64,000 bases of DNA from Streptomyces sporangiiformans (GCF_005768555.2 NZ_VCHX02000065.1:1-64000); one strand, 5' to 3'; counted from the stretch's first letter, positions 48,082 through 57,526 are shown. Translations and numbers: made by a program. The notes: a model not told the origin generated them from the sequence alone.

Positions 48082-48546
48082 TCACCGCTCGTTCGACTCA
48101 ACAGCCCGTTCGACAGCCGATTCGACAGCGGCGGAAGTGACCAGTTCCGTCAGAACGCCGTGGCAGTCCTTGGGGTGCAGGAAGGTGATCCGCGATCCCA
48201 TCGATCCCCTGCGCGGCTCCTCGTACAGGACGCGTACGCCCTTGTCCTTGATGTCGGCCGCCTCCGCGTCGACGTCCGCCGTGCCGAAGGCGATGTGGTG
48301 CACGCCCTCACCGTTCTTGGCCAGCCACTTCGCGACGGTGGAGTCGTCGCGGGTCGGCTCCAGCAGCTGGAGGTAGGAGGCGCCGCCGTCGGACGTCTCG
48401 TTGATCTTGAGCATGGCCTCGCGTACGCCCTGCTCCTCGTTGATCTCGGAGTGGAAGACTTCGAAGCCGTAAGTGGCACGGTAGAACTCGACAGTCCTGT
48501 CGAGGTCGAAGCAGGCGATCCCGATGTGGTCGATTCGCGTCAGCAT
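48082..48546 (-). CDS. mce: methylmalonyl-CoA epimerase
   Basis: Interconverts (2R)- and (2S)-methylmalonyl-CoA. 154-aa VOC-fold protein. Predicted metal ligands, spaced as in the Propionibacterium enzyme, are His7 (RIDHIGIAC), Gln60 (SYLQLLEP), His84 (GVHHIAFGT) and Glu134 (GVLTELV). Start ATG 48546. It serves propionyl-CoA use and polyketide extender-unit supply; divergent from the thiolase gene. Confidence 0.94.
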   Translation of the reverse strand: MLTRIDHIGIACFDLDRTVEFYRATYGFEVFHSEINEEQGVREAMLKINETSDGGASYLQLLEPTRDDSTVAKWLAKNGEGVHHIAFGTADVDAEAADIKDKGVRVLYEEPRRGSMGSRITFLHPKDCHGVLTELVTSAAVESAVERAVESNER

Positions 48547-48692
48547 GGTGTTAGTGCAGCGCTCCTGACGTGGTTACGCAACGTGCGGGCGATCACACCG
48601 CCTCCCGGATGACGGGTGGCTTACCGCTCAGTACATTCAAGTAAACCCTCGTTCACTCCTCAGCTGTGCAAGCTGGAAGGGGATCGCTCCTC

Positions 48693-49895
48693 ATGTCTGG
48701 AACGAACAGCACCACCTCCGTGATCGTCGCGGGTGCCCGCACCCCGATGGGACGGCTGCTCGGCTCCCTGAAGTCCTTCTCGGGAGCCGACCTCGGTGGA
48801 TTCGCGATCAAGGCCGCCCTCGACCGTGCGGGGATCGGTGGCGACCAGGTGCAGTACGTGATCATGGGCCAGGTTCTGCAGGCCGGGGCGGGGCAGATCC
48901 CGGCGCGGCAGGCCGCGGTCAGGGCGGGCATCCCGATGAACGTCCCGGCGCTGACGGTCAACAAGGTCTGTCTCTCGGGCCTGGACGCGATCGCGCTGGC
49001 CGACCAGCTCATCCGGGCGGGTGAGTTCGACGTGATCGTGGCGGGCGGCCAGGAGTCCATGACGAACGCGCCGCATCTGCTGCCGAAGTCCCGCGAGGGA
49101 TACAAGTACGGCGCGATCGAGATGCTCGACGCGATGGCGCACGACGGGCTGACGGACGCCTTCGAGAACATCGCCATGGGCGAGTCGACCGAGAAGCACA
49201 ACACACGCCTCGGAATCCTGCGTCCCGAGCAGGACGAGATCGCCGCGCTCTCGCACCAGCGGGCCGCCGCCGCGCAGAAGAACGGCGTCTTCGAGGCCGA
49301 GATCACGCCGGTGGAGATTCCGCAGCGCAAGGGCGAGCCCGTCGTCTTCAGCACGGACGAGGGCATCCGCGGCGAGACGACCACCGAGTCGCTGGGCAAG
49401 CTGCGGCCGGCGTTCACCAAGGACGGGACGATCACGGCCGGTTCCGCCTCGCAGATCTCCGACGGCGCGGCCGCCGTGGTCGTCATGAGCAAGGCCAAGG
49501 CGCAGGAGCTGGGCCTCGAGTGGATCGCCGAGATCGGGGCGCACGGGAACGTGGCCGGACCCGACAACTCGCTCCAGTCCCAGCCCTCGAACGCCATCCA
49601 GCACGCCCTGAAGAAGGAGGGCCTGAGCGCCGAGGATCTCGACCTGATCGAGATCAACGAAGCCTTCGCGGCCGTCGCGGTCCAGTCAATGAAGGACCTC
49701 GGGGTATCCACGGAAAAGGTGAACGTCAACGGCGGAGCGATTGCCCTGGGCCACCCGATCGGGATGTCGGGCGCCCGGCTCGTCCTGCACCTCGCCCTGG
49801 AGCTGAAGCGGCGGGGCGGCGGCGTGGGCGCGGCGGCGCTGTGCGGTGGCGGCGGCCAGGGTGACGCGCTGATCGTGCGGGTACCCAAGGGCTGA
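48693..49895 (+). CDS. acetyl-CoA C-acetyltransferase (thiolase)
   Basis: Condenses two acetyl-CoA to acetoacetyl-CoA or cleaves the reverse. Catalytic Cys93 in [12 protein letters not shown], His in [20 protein letters not shown], and the C-terminal Cys in [14 protein letters not shown]. 400 aa, normal size. ATG 48693 with GGAAGGGGA upstream; the frame is open 27 bp further. Could feed the 3-hydroxybutyryl-CoA dehydrogenase at 31256. Confidence 0.95.
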   Translation: MSGTNSTTSVIVAGARTPMGRLLGSLKSFSGADLGGFAIKAALDRAGIGGDQVQYVIMGQVLQAGAGQIPARQAAVRAGIPMNVPALTVNKVCLSGLDAIALADQLIRAGEFDVIVAGGQESMTNAPHLLPKSREGYKYGAIEMLDAMAHDGLTDAFENIAMGESTEKHNTRLGILRPEQDEIAALSHQRAAAAQKNGVFEAEITPVEIPQRKGEPVVFSTDEGIRGETTTESLGKLRPAFTKDGTITAGSASQISDGAAAVVVMSKAKAQELGLEWIAEIGAHGNVAGPDNSLQSQPSNAIQHALKKEGLSAEDLDLIEINEAFAAVAVQSMKDLGVSTEKVNVNGGAIALGHPIGMSGARLVLHLALELKRRGGGVGAAALCGGGGQGDALIVRVPKG

Positions 49896-49915
49896 GTGAG
49901 CGCATCTGCTTTTTT

Positions 49916-49937
49916 CGTACGGATCGACCTCCGTACG
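49916..49937. other. palindrome between thiolase gene and meaB
   Basis: CGTACGGA (49916-49923) and TCCGTACG (49930-49937) around TCGACC, just after a run of six T. It could be a weak terminator or operator; it is less than 30 bp before the meaB ribosome binding site. Confidence 0.35.
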
Positions 49938-49966
49938 GACGGACGAGTGACTGGATGGGAGCTGTG

Positions 49967-50923
49967 ATGCAGGACGTCCCCACGCTGGTGGCCCAGGCCA
50001 GGGAGGGCCGGCCGCGGGCCGTGGCCCGGTTGATCTCCCTGGTGGAGGGGGCGTCCGAGCAGCTCCGTGAGGTCATGGCGGCCCTGGCACCGCTCGCCGG
50101 GAACGCGTACGTCGTGGGAATCACGGGATCGCCGGGCGTGGGCAAGTCCACGTCCACGTCCGCGCTCGTGACCGCGTACCGGCGGCAGGGCAAGCGGGTC
50201 GGCGTGCTCGCCGTCGACCCGTCCTCGCCGTTCTCCGGCGGCGCGCTGCTCGGCGACCGCGTACGGATGTCGGAGCACGCGTCCGACGCCGGTGTCTACA
50301 TCCGCTCCATGGCCACCCGCGGACATCTCGGCGGACTCGCCTGGGCAGCCCCCCAGGCGATCCGTGTGCTGGACGCGGCCGGATGCGACGTCATCCTCGT
50401 CGAGACGGTCGGCGTCGGCCAGTCCGAGGTCGAGATCGCCTCCCAGGCGGACACGTCCGTGGTGCTCCTCGCGCCCGGCATGGGCGACGGTATCCAGGCG
50501 GCGAAGGCCGGAATCCTGGAGATCGGCGACGTCTACGTCGTCAACAAGGCGGACCGGGACGGCGCCGACGCCACCGCCCGTGAGCTCAACCACATGCTCG
50601 GCCTCGGGGAATCCCGCGGCCCCGGCGACTGGCGCCCGCCCATCGTGAAGACGGTGGCCGCGCGCGGCGAGGGCGTCGACGAGGTCGTCGAGGCCCTGGA
50701 GAAGCACCGCGCCTGGATGGAGGAGCACGGCGTGCTCGCCGAGCGGCGCCTCGCCCGCGCCTCCCACGAGGTCGAGACGATCGCGGTCACGGCCCTGCGC
50801 GAGCGGATCGGCGATCTACACGGTGACCGCCACCTCGGCGCGCTGGCCGAGCGCATCGTGACCGGCGAGCTCGACCCCTACCGGGCGGCCGATGAACTGG
50901 TGGCAGGGCTCACCGAGGGCTGA
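49967..50923 (+). CDS. meaB: MeaB, G-protein chaperone of B12-dependent acyl-CoA mutase
   Basis: SIMIBI-class GTPase that loads and protects adenosylcobalamin in acyl-CoA mutases. Walker A GSPGVGKST (Lys60), DPSSPFSGGALLGDRVRM, switch region VETVGVGQSEVEIA, and base-recognition VVNKADRDGAD (NKxD). 318 aa. ATG 49967 preceded by GGGAG; ATG 49955 is an alternative. Partner mutase candidates include icmA at 60242. Confidence 0.93.
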   Translation: MQDVPTLVAQAREGRPRAVARLISLVEGASEQLREVMAALAPLAGNAYVVGITGSPGVGKSTSTSALVTAYRRQGKRVGVLAVDPSSPFSGGALLGDRVRMSEHASDAGVYIRSMATRGHLGGLAWAAPQAIRVLDAAGCDVILVETVGVGQSEVEIASQADTSVVLLAPGMGDGIQAAKAGILEIGDVYVVNKADRDGADATARELNHMLGLGESRGPGDWRPPIVKTVAARGEGVDEVVEALEKHRAWMEEHGVLAERRLARASHEVETIAVTALRERIGDLHGDRHLGALAERIVTGELDPYRAADELVAGLTEG

Positions 50924-50955
50924 GGGGGCAGCGCGGGCTGAGGGGGCAGCGCGGG
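50920..50955 (+). repeat. 18-bp tandem duplication at the meaB stop
   Basis: GCTGAGGGGGCAGCGCGG occurs twice in direct tandem. The first copy contains the meaB stop codon TGA, so the duplication is untranslated and probably neutral. Confidence 0.7.
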
Positions 50956-50956
50956 A

Positions 50957-51062
50957 GGTTTCCTCGCCCCCGCCGCCCCTACCCGTCCCGTACCTGGGGG
51001 CTCCGCCCCCAGACCCTCGTATCGGCCTGAACGGCCTCGTCCTCAAAATGCCGGACAGGCCG
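50957..51062. repeat. dispersed intergenic repeat, copy 1
   Basis: From the TTTCCTCGCCCCCGCCGCC stretch through CTGGGGGCTCCGCCCCCAG and ATCGGCCTGAACGGCCTCGT to ATGCCGGAC. The same sequence occurs in inverted orientation at 62033-62147 with a few differences. It contains a CTGGGGGC/GCCCCCAG hairpin and a CGGCCTGAACGGCC dyad. Typical of mobile, non-coding intergenic elements of Streptomyces. Confidence 0.75.
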
Positions 51063-51220
51063 AGTACGCCACTGTTACCTTGACCGCGTGTTCCTCCTCT
51101 TGGCATAGGGCCCGCCCCGGCCCGCGATCGGCAGCGCATGGACGCCGCCGTCGCGGCGATCAGGCGTCCCTGTCTGCCCGGGCGCCCGTCTCGGCGCCCT
51201 CTCCCTGAGGAACTCTTCGC

Positions 51221-52450
51221 ATGTCTGCGTCTTCAACGCGGCCTTCGTATGCCGCGGTTCTGCGCATGCCCTACGCCAGGCGCACCTTCACCGCCGCCGT
51301 CGTCGGCCGGCTCTCGTACGGGATGGTCTCCCTGGCCGTGATGATGGCGGTGAGCCGGGCCACCGGGTCGTACGCCGTGGCCGGCACCGTGATGGCGCTC
51401 TTCGGAGCCGCCAGTGTGTTTCTGACGCCCCTGCGGGCCGCCCTGGTCGACCGGCACGGCCCGCGCCGGGCGCTGCTGCCCATGGCCGCGCTGTACGCGG
51501 GGCTGCTCGGTGTGCTGGCCGCGGTGAGCTGGCGGCCGGGGGCGTCGCCGGCGCTGCTGACGGTGGTCGCCGTCGCCGCCGGGGCCTGTACGCCGCCGCT
51601 CGGAGCCACCATGCGTGCCGTATGGGGTGAACTCATCGCGGACCGGCGGCTGTTGCAGCGCGCGTACAGCCTGGACGGGGTCGCCGAGGAGCTGACGTTC
51701 GTGACCGGGCCGCTGCTCATGGGGGTGGTGGTCCGGTTCGCGCCTCCCGCGGCCGGTGTCGCCGTGAGCGCCGCGCTGGTGGGGGCGGGGACCCTGGGAT
51801 TCGTCATGTCCCCGGCCGTGCGGGGCGTGGCCGTACGGGCCTCGCGCAGGCGCCTGCGGATGCGGGGCCGGCGCGGCGGGCTGCTGCAACCCGTGGCCGT
51901 GGCCGGGGGAGTGGGGCTCGCCCTGGGAGCGGTGGAACTCCTGGTGCTGGCCTTCGCCGGGCAGCGCCACCACGGGGACGACACCGTCGCCTGGGTGCTC
52001 GCCGCCCTGTCGGCGGGCAGCGCGGTGGGCGGACTCCTGAACGGTGCGGTCAACTGGCGTGTGTCCGCCCGCGTACGGCTTCCGCTGCTGGCGGTCGGCC
52101 TCGCGCTCGCCCTGGGCGCGGCCGGATGGGCACCGGGCCTCGTGACGCTCTCCGCCGCCATGGCTGTCGCGGGGCTGTTCGTCGCCCCGGCGCTCATCAC
52201 GTCCTACCTGCTCGCCGACGAGGCCGCGCCGCCCGGCTTCCGTACCCAGGCCGGGGCGTGGGTCAACACCGCGGTGAACGCGGGCTCTTCGGCCGGTGCC
52301 GCCGGGGTGGGGCTCCTGGTCGGACGGCTGCCGCTCGCCGTGTGCTTCGCCGTGTCCGGCGCGGCCGCCCTGGTCGCGGCGCTCGCGTCCTGGCGCGGCA
52401 CAGCCTCCCCGGCGGTGCACACCGGGGAGGCTGCTGAGGTCGTCCGCTGA
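51221..52450 (+). CDS. MFS family transporter
   Basis: 409 aa with about 12 hydrophobic segments. The MFS loop between helices 2 and 3 reads RAALVDRHGPRRALLPMAALYAG (variant of D-R-x-G-R-R). A basic central loop (RASRRRLRMRGRRGG) splits two six-helix halves. Substrate unknown; drug-efflux type by layout. ATG 51221 with GAGGAA upstream. Ends 15 bp from the convergent PepSY gene. Confidence 0.85.
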   Translation: MSASSTRPSYAAVLRMPYARRTFTAAVVGRLSYGMVSLAVMMAVSRATGSYAVAGTVMALFGAASVFLTPLRAALVDRHGPRRALLPMAALYAGLLGVLAAVSWRPGASPALLTVVAVAAGACTPPLGATMRAVWGELIADRRLLQRAYSLDGVAEELTFVTGPLLMGVVVRFAPPAAGVAVSAALVGAGTLGFVMSPAVRGVAVRASRRRLRMRGRRGGLLQPVAVAGGVGLALGAVELLVLAFAGQRHHGDDTVAWVLAALSAGSAVGGLLNGAVNWRVSARVRLPLLAVGLALALGAAGWAPGLVTLSAAMAVAGLFVAPALITSYLLADEAAPPGFRTQAGAWVNTAVNAGSSAGAAGVGLLVGRLPLAVCFAVSGAAALVAALASWRGTASPAVHTGEAAEVVR

Positions 52451-52465
52451 AGCGAGGGGGCTACG

Positions 52466-53221
52466 TCAGTCGTCCGAGTCGGCGTCGTCCTTGTCGTCGG
52501 CGGCGCTGTTGTCGGCGTCGTCCGACGCGTTGTCCTTGTCGGCGGTGACCCGGGCGCTGTTCAGGTCGACGTTCCACTCGCGCTCGGTGCCGCCCGAGGC
52601 GCGGGTGTCGGCGCCCCAGGAGGGGGACTTCCCGTCGTCGTCCAGGTCCACGGACGTCACCGTGCCCTTCGCGGCTGCGGCCTTGGCGGCCTCCTCGGCC
52701 GAGACAGACGCGCCCTTCAGGGCGGCTCGCACCTGGGCGGTGTCGTCCGCGTCGTCCTTCTCGACGTTCTCGACGTGCGCACCGAGGACCTTGCCGCTGG
52801 CCGGGTCGAGCTGGACGCTGTGCCAGGTGCTGTCCTTGGCGAGGACCTCGACCTCCCAGTTCGCCGGGCCGTCCTCGTCCTTGCCGTCCAGGTCGGCGGA
52901 GACCACGGTGCCCGACGTGTGACGGAGGGCGGCCTCGATGGCCTCGGCCGCCGTGACCTTGGTGACCGTGACCTGGTCGGTGTCGTCGTCGGCCTGGTTG
53001 TCGTCAGCCCGGTCGTCGTCGGCCCGGCTGTCGTCGCGGTCGTCCTTGTCGCGGCCGTCGTCGGTGTCGTCGGCGTCCTCGCGGCTGTTGTCGGCCGGGG
53101 CCACGCCCGAGGGCTTCGTCGCCGCCGACGCGTCGTCACTCGTGACCGCGAGAGCCGTCGCCGTACCGCCTCCGACGAGGGCGGCGGCGGCGATGGTGGC
53201 GATGACGATGTTGCGCTTCAT
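52466..53221 (-). CDS. secreted Asp-rich PepSY-domain protein
   Basis: 251 aa. Signal sequence MKRNIVIATIAAAALVGGGTATALA. Then an acidic linker (residues 45-82, dominated by Asp with Arg/Ala), two PepSY-like repeats (about 85-150, VTAAEAIEAALRHTSGTVVSADLD, and about 160-220, AQVRAALKGASVSAEEAAKAAAAKG), and an Asp-rich C terminus. PepSY domains are linked to protease inhibition or to signalling outside the cell. Divergent from the response-regulator gene, with 131 bp between. It may be a target or accessory of the two-component system. Confidence 0.85.
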   Translation of the reverse strand: MKRNIVIATIAAAALVGGGTATALAVTSDDASAATKPSGVAPADNSREDADDTDDGRDKDDRDDSRADDDRADDNQADDDTDQVTVTKVTAAEAIEAALRHTSGTVVSADLDGKDEDGPANWEVEVLAKDSTWHSVQLDPASGKVLGAHVENVEKDDADDTAQVRAALKGASVSAEEAAKAAAAKGTVTSVDLDDDGKSPSWGADTRASGGTEREWNVDLNSARVTADKDNASDDADNSAADDKDDADSDD

Positions 53222-53352
53222 GGGGTTCCTCCGGGGGTTCTGCGGTTTCGACGTTGTCCGGTTGCGACGTGAACCAATCTGCTGGAGGCACGCTGAAGCG
53301 GAGCTGAAGGAGCCTGAAGAAGGCTTCAGGTTCGCCCTGCGAAGCTGGGGGC

Positions 53353-54015
53353 ATGCGCCTGTTGATCGTGGAGGACGAGAAGCGGCTGGCCCTGTCGCTG
53401 GCCAAGGGCCTGACGGCAGAGGGGTACGCCGTGGACGTCGTCCACGACGGCCGGGAGGGCCTGCACCGGGCCGGCGAGGGCTCGTACGACCTCGTCATCC
53501 TCGACATCATGCTGCCCGGCATGAACGGCTACCGGGTGTGCGGCGCCCTGCGGGCCGCCGGACACGACGTGCCGATCCTGATGCTCACCGCCAAGGACGG
53601 CGAGTACGACGAGGCCGAGGGCCTCGACACCGGCGCCGACGACTACCTCACCAAGCCGTTCTCATACGTCGTCCTGGTGGCCCGCGTGAAGGCGCTGCTG
53701 CGGCGCCGCGGACCGTCGGGCGGCTCGCCCGTGCACGTACTGGGCGAGTTCAAGATCGACACGGCGGCCCAGCGCGTCCTGAGAGGTGAGGAGGAAATCA
53801 CCCTCACCGCCAAGGAGTTCTCGGTGCTGGAGCAGCTCGTGGTGCGCGCCGGCGAGGTCGTCTCCAAGTCCGACATCCTGGATCACGTCTGGGACTTCGC
53901 GTACGAGGGCGACCCGAACATCGTCGAGGTGTACATCAGCACCCTGCGCCGCAAGCTCGGCGCCTCGCTGATCAGGACCGTACGCGGCGCCGGTTACCGC
54001 TTGGAGGCGAGATGA
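53353..54015 (+). CDS. OmpR-family response regulator
   Basis: 220 aa. Receiver domain with acid pair ED (residues 7-8), phospho-acceptor Asp51 in LVILDIMLPG and Lys in DDYLTKPFSY; C-terminal winged helix ending SLIRTVRGAGYRLEAR. GGGGG 4 bp before the ATG. It overlaps the kinase gene by 4 bp (ATGA). Confidence 0.95.
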   Translation: MRLLIVEDEKRLALSLAKGLTAEGYAVDVVHDGREGLHRAGEGSYDLVILDIMLPGMNGYRVCGALRAAGHDVPILMLTAKDGEYDEAEGLDTGADDYLTKPFSYVVLVARVKALLRRRGPSGGSPVHVLGEFKIDTAAQRVLRGEEEITLTAKEFSVLEQLVVRAGEVVSKSDILDHVWDFAYEGDPNIVEVYISTLRRKLGASLIRTVRGAGYRLEAR

Positions 54016-55499
54016 GGCGCGTTCTCGGCTCCGTACGCGCCAGGGCCACGCTCGCGGCGACCCTCGTCGTCGCCATCGCGCTGGTCGCGGCGGGGACGGC
54101 TGTGCTGCTGTCCCTGCGGTCCAGCCTGAGCGGGGAGGCGAGTACGCGGGCGGACCGTTCCGCGCGCGAGATCGCCACGGTTCTCACCCTCGCGAAGAGT
54201 TACGACCAGCTGTCGCTGGACGACGACGAACGGCCGGTCCAAGTCGTCGACGACTCCCACAGGCTGGTCGCGGCCAGCGAGGATCTGGAACGGATCAGCG
54301 GCACGGGTCTGGCCGACGTGAAGCCGCGGGCCGCGTCCTCGGCTCCGGCCGCCGGCCGCGACGACGACGATGACGACCAGGAACCCGACGACGACAAAGC
54401 GGCCGACGACAAGGCCGCCGACGACAAGGCCGCCGACGGCGAGGCCCTCGATCCCGGCGAGGTCGACGCGGAGACGACCTTCAGCAACGGGTCCGCCACG
54501 ATCGACGGCGACGAGGGGGACTACCGCTTCGCCCGTGTCCGGGTGGGCGTGGAGAACAAGGGCACCCTCACCGTGTACGCCGGTGCGCCGCTGGCCACCG
54601 AACAGAGCGCCGTGAGCACCGCCCAGACCGTCATGCTGATCGGTTTCCCGCTGCTGCTGGCCGTGGTGGCCCTGGTGACCTGGGTCGTCACCCGCCGAGC
54701 CCTGCGCCCCGTCGAGGGCATCCGCCGCGAGATGGCCGCGATCACCGCCTCCGAGGACCTCGCGCGGCGCGTCCCCGAGCCGGAGACGCACGACGAGGTC
54801 GCCCGGCTGGCGCGTACGACCAATGAGACGCTCGCCGCGCTGGAGACGTCAGTGGAGCGGCAGCGGAGGTTCGTCGCCGACGCCTCGCATGAGCTGCGCA
54901 GCCCCATCGCCTCGCTGCGCACCCAACTCGAAGTGGGTGTCGCCCACCCGGAGTTGCTGGATGTCGGGGGCGCCGTAGAGGACACCGTACGACTGCAGGA
55001 ACTGGCCGCCGATCTGTTGCTGCTCGCCCGCCTGGACGCGGGGGAGCGGCCCCCGGGCGCGCGGTTCGACCTGGCGGCATTCGTGCGTGAGGAGGTGTCC
55101 CAGCGGGCCGGCGACCGGTTCGCCGTGACCGTCGACGCCGTGCCTGCCGACGTGACCGGGTCGCGCGGCCATTTGGCGCGGGTCCTCGGCAATCTGCTGA
55201 ACAACGCCCAGCGGCACACGCGGTCATCGGTCTCGGTGACGGTGCGGAGCGACGGAGAGCAGGCGGTTCTGGCGGTCGCCGACGACGGCAAGGGCGTGCC
55301 GGCCACCGAACGCGAGCGGATCTTCGAGCGCTTCGTGCGTCTCGACGAGGCCCGCAACCGTGATGACGGCGGAGCCGGTCTCGGCCTCGCCATCGCCCGC
55401 GATGTCGCCGTACGGCACGGTGGATCACTCACCGTCCGCGAAGCGCCCGCAGGCGGAGCCCTGTTCGAACTCCGCCTGCCCCTCGATCAGGTGAGGTGA
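54012..55499 (+). CDS. sensor histidine kinase with acidic extracellular loop
   Basis: 495 aa. Two membrane segments (about residues 12-36 and 205-225) enclose an extracytoplasmic sensor domain of about 165 residues that contains an Asp-rich run (about 116-143; DDDDDDQEPDDDKAADD). HAMP-type linker, HisKA with His293 in ADASHELRSPIASLR, and HATPase_c with N-box NLLNNAQRHTRS, DDGKGVP and GGAGLGLAIARD. The acidic loop could sense cations or basic peptides. It matches the Asp-rich character of the nearby PepSY protein. Confidence 0.93.
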   Translation: MRRVLGSVRARATLAATLVVAIALVAAGTAVLLSLRSSLSGEASTRADRSAREIATVLTLAKSYDQLSLDDDERPVQVVDDSHRLVAASEDLERISGTGLADVKPRAASSAPAAGRDDDDDDQEPDDDKAADDKAADDKAADGEALDPGEVDAETTFSNGSATIDGDEGDYRFARVRVGVENKGTLTVYAGAPLATEQSAVSTAQTVMLIGFPLLLAVVALVTWVVTRRALRPVEGIRREMAAITASEDLARRVPEPETHDEVARLARTTNETLAALETSVERQRRFVADASHELRSPIASLRTQLEVGVAHPELLDVGGAVEDTVRLQELAADLLLLARLDAGERPPGARFDLAAFVREEVSQRAGDRFAVTVDAVPADVTGSRGHLARVLGNLLNNAQRHTRSSVSVTVRSDGEQAVLAVADDGKGVPATERERIFERFVRLDEARNRDDGGAGLGLAIARDVAVRHGGSLTVREAPAGGALFELRLPLDQVR

Positions 55500-55517
55500 A
55501 TCAGGGCTTCGACGACG

Positions 55518-55994
55518 TCAGGGACGTCCCCGGTGACCTCGTAGGTGATCCGCGATCGGCAACAGGGACGTGTGGAGGTCCGTCAGTGCCTCAGGCGGGA
55601 GCAGATCGATGAAGTGCCGCCGCACAGACGCCACATGATGGGGCGCGACCTTCTTCATCGTCTCCAGGCCGTGGTCCGTCAGCACGGCGTACAGCCCACG
55701 GCGGTCCGACTCGCAGTTCTCCCTGCGCACCAGGTCCGCGTTCTCCATGCGGGTGATCTGGTGTGAGAGGCGGCTCTTGGACTGGAGGGTGGCGGACGCG
55801 AGGTCGCTCATCCGCATCCGCAGGCCCTCCGACTCCGAGAGGTTCACCAGGATCTCGTAGTCGTTCATCGTCAGGCCGTACGGCTGGAGGTCCCTTTCGA
55901 GCTGGTACGTCAGCAGCCGGTTGACCTCCAGGTGGGTACGCCATGCGCACTGTTCCGCATCGGTCAGCCAGCGTGTGGCCGTCTCGGTCTCCAT
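55518..55994 (-). CDS. MarR family regulator, AbsC-like
   Basis: 158 aa. Winged helix-turn-helix of the MarR family: YEILVNLSESEGLRMRMSDLASATLQSKSRLSHQITRME and the wing ENCESDRRGLYAVLTDHG. By position (after the PepSY/two-component cluster) and sequence it resembles S. coelicolor AbsC (SCO5405, from memory), a pleiotropic regulator of antibiotic production. ATG 55994 has no ribosome binding site, and a -10-like TAGAAT lies 6 nt upstream, suggesting a leaderless mRNA. Confidence 0.85.
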   Translation of the reverse strand: METETATRWLTDAEQCAWRTHLEVNRLLTYQLERDLQPYGLTMNDYEILVNLSESEGLRMRMSDLASATLQSKSRLSHQITRMENADLVRRENCESDRRGLYAVLTDHGLETMKKVAPHHVASVRRHFIDLLPPEALTDLHTSLLPIADHLRGHRGRP

Positions 55995-56000
55995 AAATGG

Positions 56001-56006
56001 ATTCTA
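56001..56006 (-). promoter_or_regulatory. -10 box of a leaderless MarR (AbsC-like) transcript
   Basis: TAGAAT on the minus strand (plus-strand ATTCTA), ending 6 nt before the ATG at 55994. No Shine-Dalgarno is present. The -35 is unclear. Confidence 0.5.
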
Positions 56007-56087
56007 CCTAAGAAGTTGAAAGGCGAACTTATGAGGGTTTGTCTGACTGTGTGCACGCGTTCGATGTAACACTCCGCAGACTACCGC

Positions 56088-56879
56088 TCACAGCCCGAAG
56101 CGACGCTGGAGGTCGCCCAGCTGTCCGGGAAGGCGCGGTGTGCCGGATTGCGGCCCGTGACCGCCGGGCCCGCCACCGGGCACGCCCGCCTGCTGCGGGA
56201 CCGCCCCCGTCGCCTCCTCGGCCATCAGGGTCTCGCTGGACTGCAGCAGCACCGTGCCGGCGCCCACGAACTCGAACTGGTGCTCCTCCCCGGAGGCTCC
56301 TCCGATGCCGGTCAGCGCACGTAGACCGCCCATCACGCCCGTCATGTAGCCGTGGTCGTAGTGGTGGCACGGGGAGGGGCAGTCGGCCCAGCCGACGAGG
56401 GCCTGCGGGTCGACCCGGATCGGCGGCTCCATGAACACCACCGGACCGTTCGAGGCGGCCACGAACTTGCCCGTCCCGATCAGCGTCAGAAAGCCCGGCA
56501 CGATCGACTGCTTCAGCGCGAGACTTGGCTGAAAAGCGAGGAGGTTGCCCGAGCGAATGGTCAGATTGCCCTCGTCCAGGTCGTACGAGTTCACATCGAA
56601 GGCCCGGTCGGCGAGGAGCATCTTGCCCGAGCCGGAAGCCACCACCCAGTCGCCTGCGTGCAGTGGCGAATGGAACGACGTACGCACCAGACGGTCGAGG
56701 CGGCCGTGCCCGATGCCGTTGAACTCCATCGAGCCGTAGTACGCGATCATCTTGCCCTTCTGCAGGAACCACTCGCTCCCCTTGAGCTCCACGCAGAAGG
56801 TGTAGTTGTTGACGTTGTCGTCCGACGGGAGCGTCATCGGGTCGTGGGTCACGGGGCCCGAGCCCGGGTGGTCGCTCAC
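56088..56879 (-). CDS. AIM24 family protein (third of three)
   Basis: 263 aa, AIM24/DUF124-type beta-barrel protein of unknown function. Core blocks GSEWFLQKGKMIAYYGSMEFNG, ASGSGKMLLADRAFDVNSYDLDEGNLTIRSGNLLAFQPSL, GTGKFVAASNGPVVFMEP and VDPQALVGW match the family. A Gly/Pro-rich tail (QQAGVPGGGPGGHGPQSG) ends it. Contains two Cys in WADCPSPCHHYDHGY that could bind metal. GTG start overlapping the stop of the previous gene (GTGA). Confidence 0.85.
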   Translation of the reverse strand: MSDHPGSGPVTHDPMTLPSDDNVNNYTFCVELKGSEWFLQKGKMIAYYGSMEFNGIGHGRLDRLVRTSFHSPLHAGDWVVASGSGKMLLADRAFDVNSYDLDEGNLTIRSGNLLAFQPSLALKQSIVPGFLTLIGTGKFVAASNGPVVFMEPPIRVDPQALVGWADCPSPCHHYDHGYMTGVMGGLRALTGIGGASGEEHQFEFVGAGTVLLQSSETLMAEEATGAVPQQAGVPGGGPGGHGPQSGTPRLPGQLGDLQRRFGL

Positions 56880-57526
56880 AGCTTCTCCTCCGAGGCCTGC
56901 ACATACACCGCGCCGTTGCCGCTCAGCTCCAGCTGGAACGCCTCGCCCGAGCCGCGGCCGACCATGTCGCGCCAGCCGAGCGCGGTGGACAGCTTGTTGC
57001 GTACGTCGCCGTGGTGGGCCACGTACGCCTGCGGATCGACGTGGACGGGGCGCTGTGGGGTGATCGGCACCTCGATGACTCCGCCGTGCGCCATGACGGC
57101 GACGTCTCCATGGCCCCTGAGGGTCGTGGTGAACAGCCCCTGCCCCGTCACCTGGCCGCGCACCATGCCCATGACCCCGCCCTGTGAGCCCATGAACATC
57201 GTGCCCTGCTCGAGCGTCCCGTCGAAGGCCAGCAGCCGGTCCGCCTCCACGTACACGGTGTCGCCGGTGAGGCTGATGACCTGGATGTGGTGGCCGCCGT
57301 GCCCGAACAGGACCGTGCCGGAGCCCTCCACGGTCATCAGGGGCGTCGCCTCGTCCGCGACCCGGCGGCCGATCATCGACATGACGCCGCCCTGGCCGCC
57401 CTGCGTGTTGGGGGTGAAGGAGACCTCGCCCTTGTAGGCGAGCATCGCGCCGCGCTGACTGAACAGCCGCAGTCCCGGTGCGACCGTCGCCTCGATCATC
57501 TTCGAGTTGACCTCGCGGAAGGGCAT
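56876..57526 (-). CDS. AIM24 family protein (second of three)
   Basis: 216 aa. Same repeat architecture: KGEVSFTPNTQGGQGGVMSMIGRRV, MTVEGSGTVLFGHGGHHIQVISLTGDTVYVEADRLLAFDGTL, LFTTTLRGHGDVAVMAHGG and VDPQAYVAHHGDVRNKL. No signal peptide or membrane segment. It follows the first copy with a one-base TGATG overlap, so the three are translationally coupled. Confidence 0.87.
   Translation of the reverse strand: MPFREVNSKMIEATVAPGLRLFSQRGAMLAYKGEVSFTPNTQGGQGGVMSMIGRRVADEATPLMTVEGSGTVLFGHGGHHIQVISLTGDTVYVEADRLLAFDGTLEQGTMFMGSQGGVMGMVRGQVTGQGLFTTTLRGHGDVAVMAHGGVIEVPITPQRPVHVDPQAYVAHHGDVRNKLSTALGWRDMVGRGSGEAFQLELSGNGAVYVQASEEKL

Noticed and set aside
44486..48376. 1296-codon open frame on the plus strand, antisense to scy
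   Set aside because: The Arg/Leu/Gly-rich translation is what the complement of Ala/Glu/Arg coiled-coil codons gives. The minus strand has the scy homologue with consistent codon bias.
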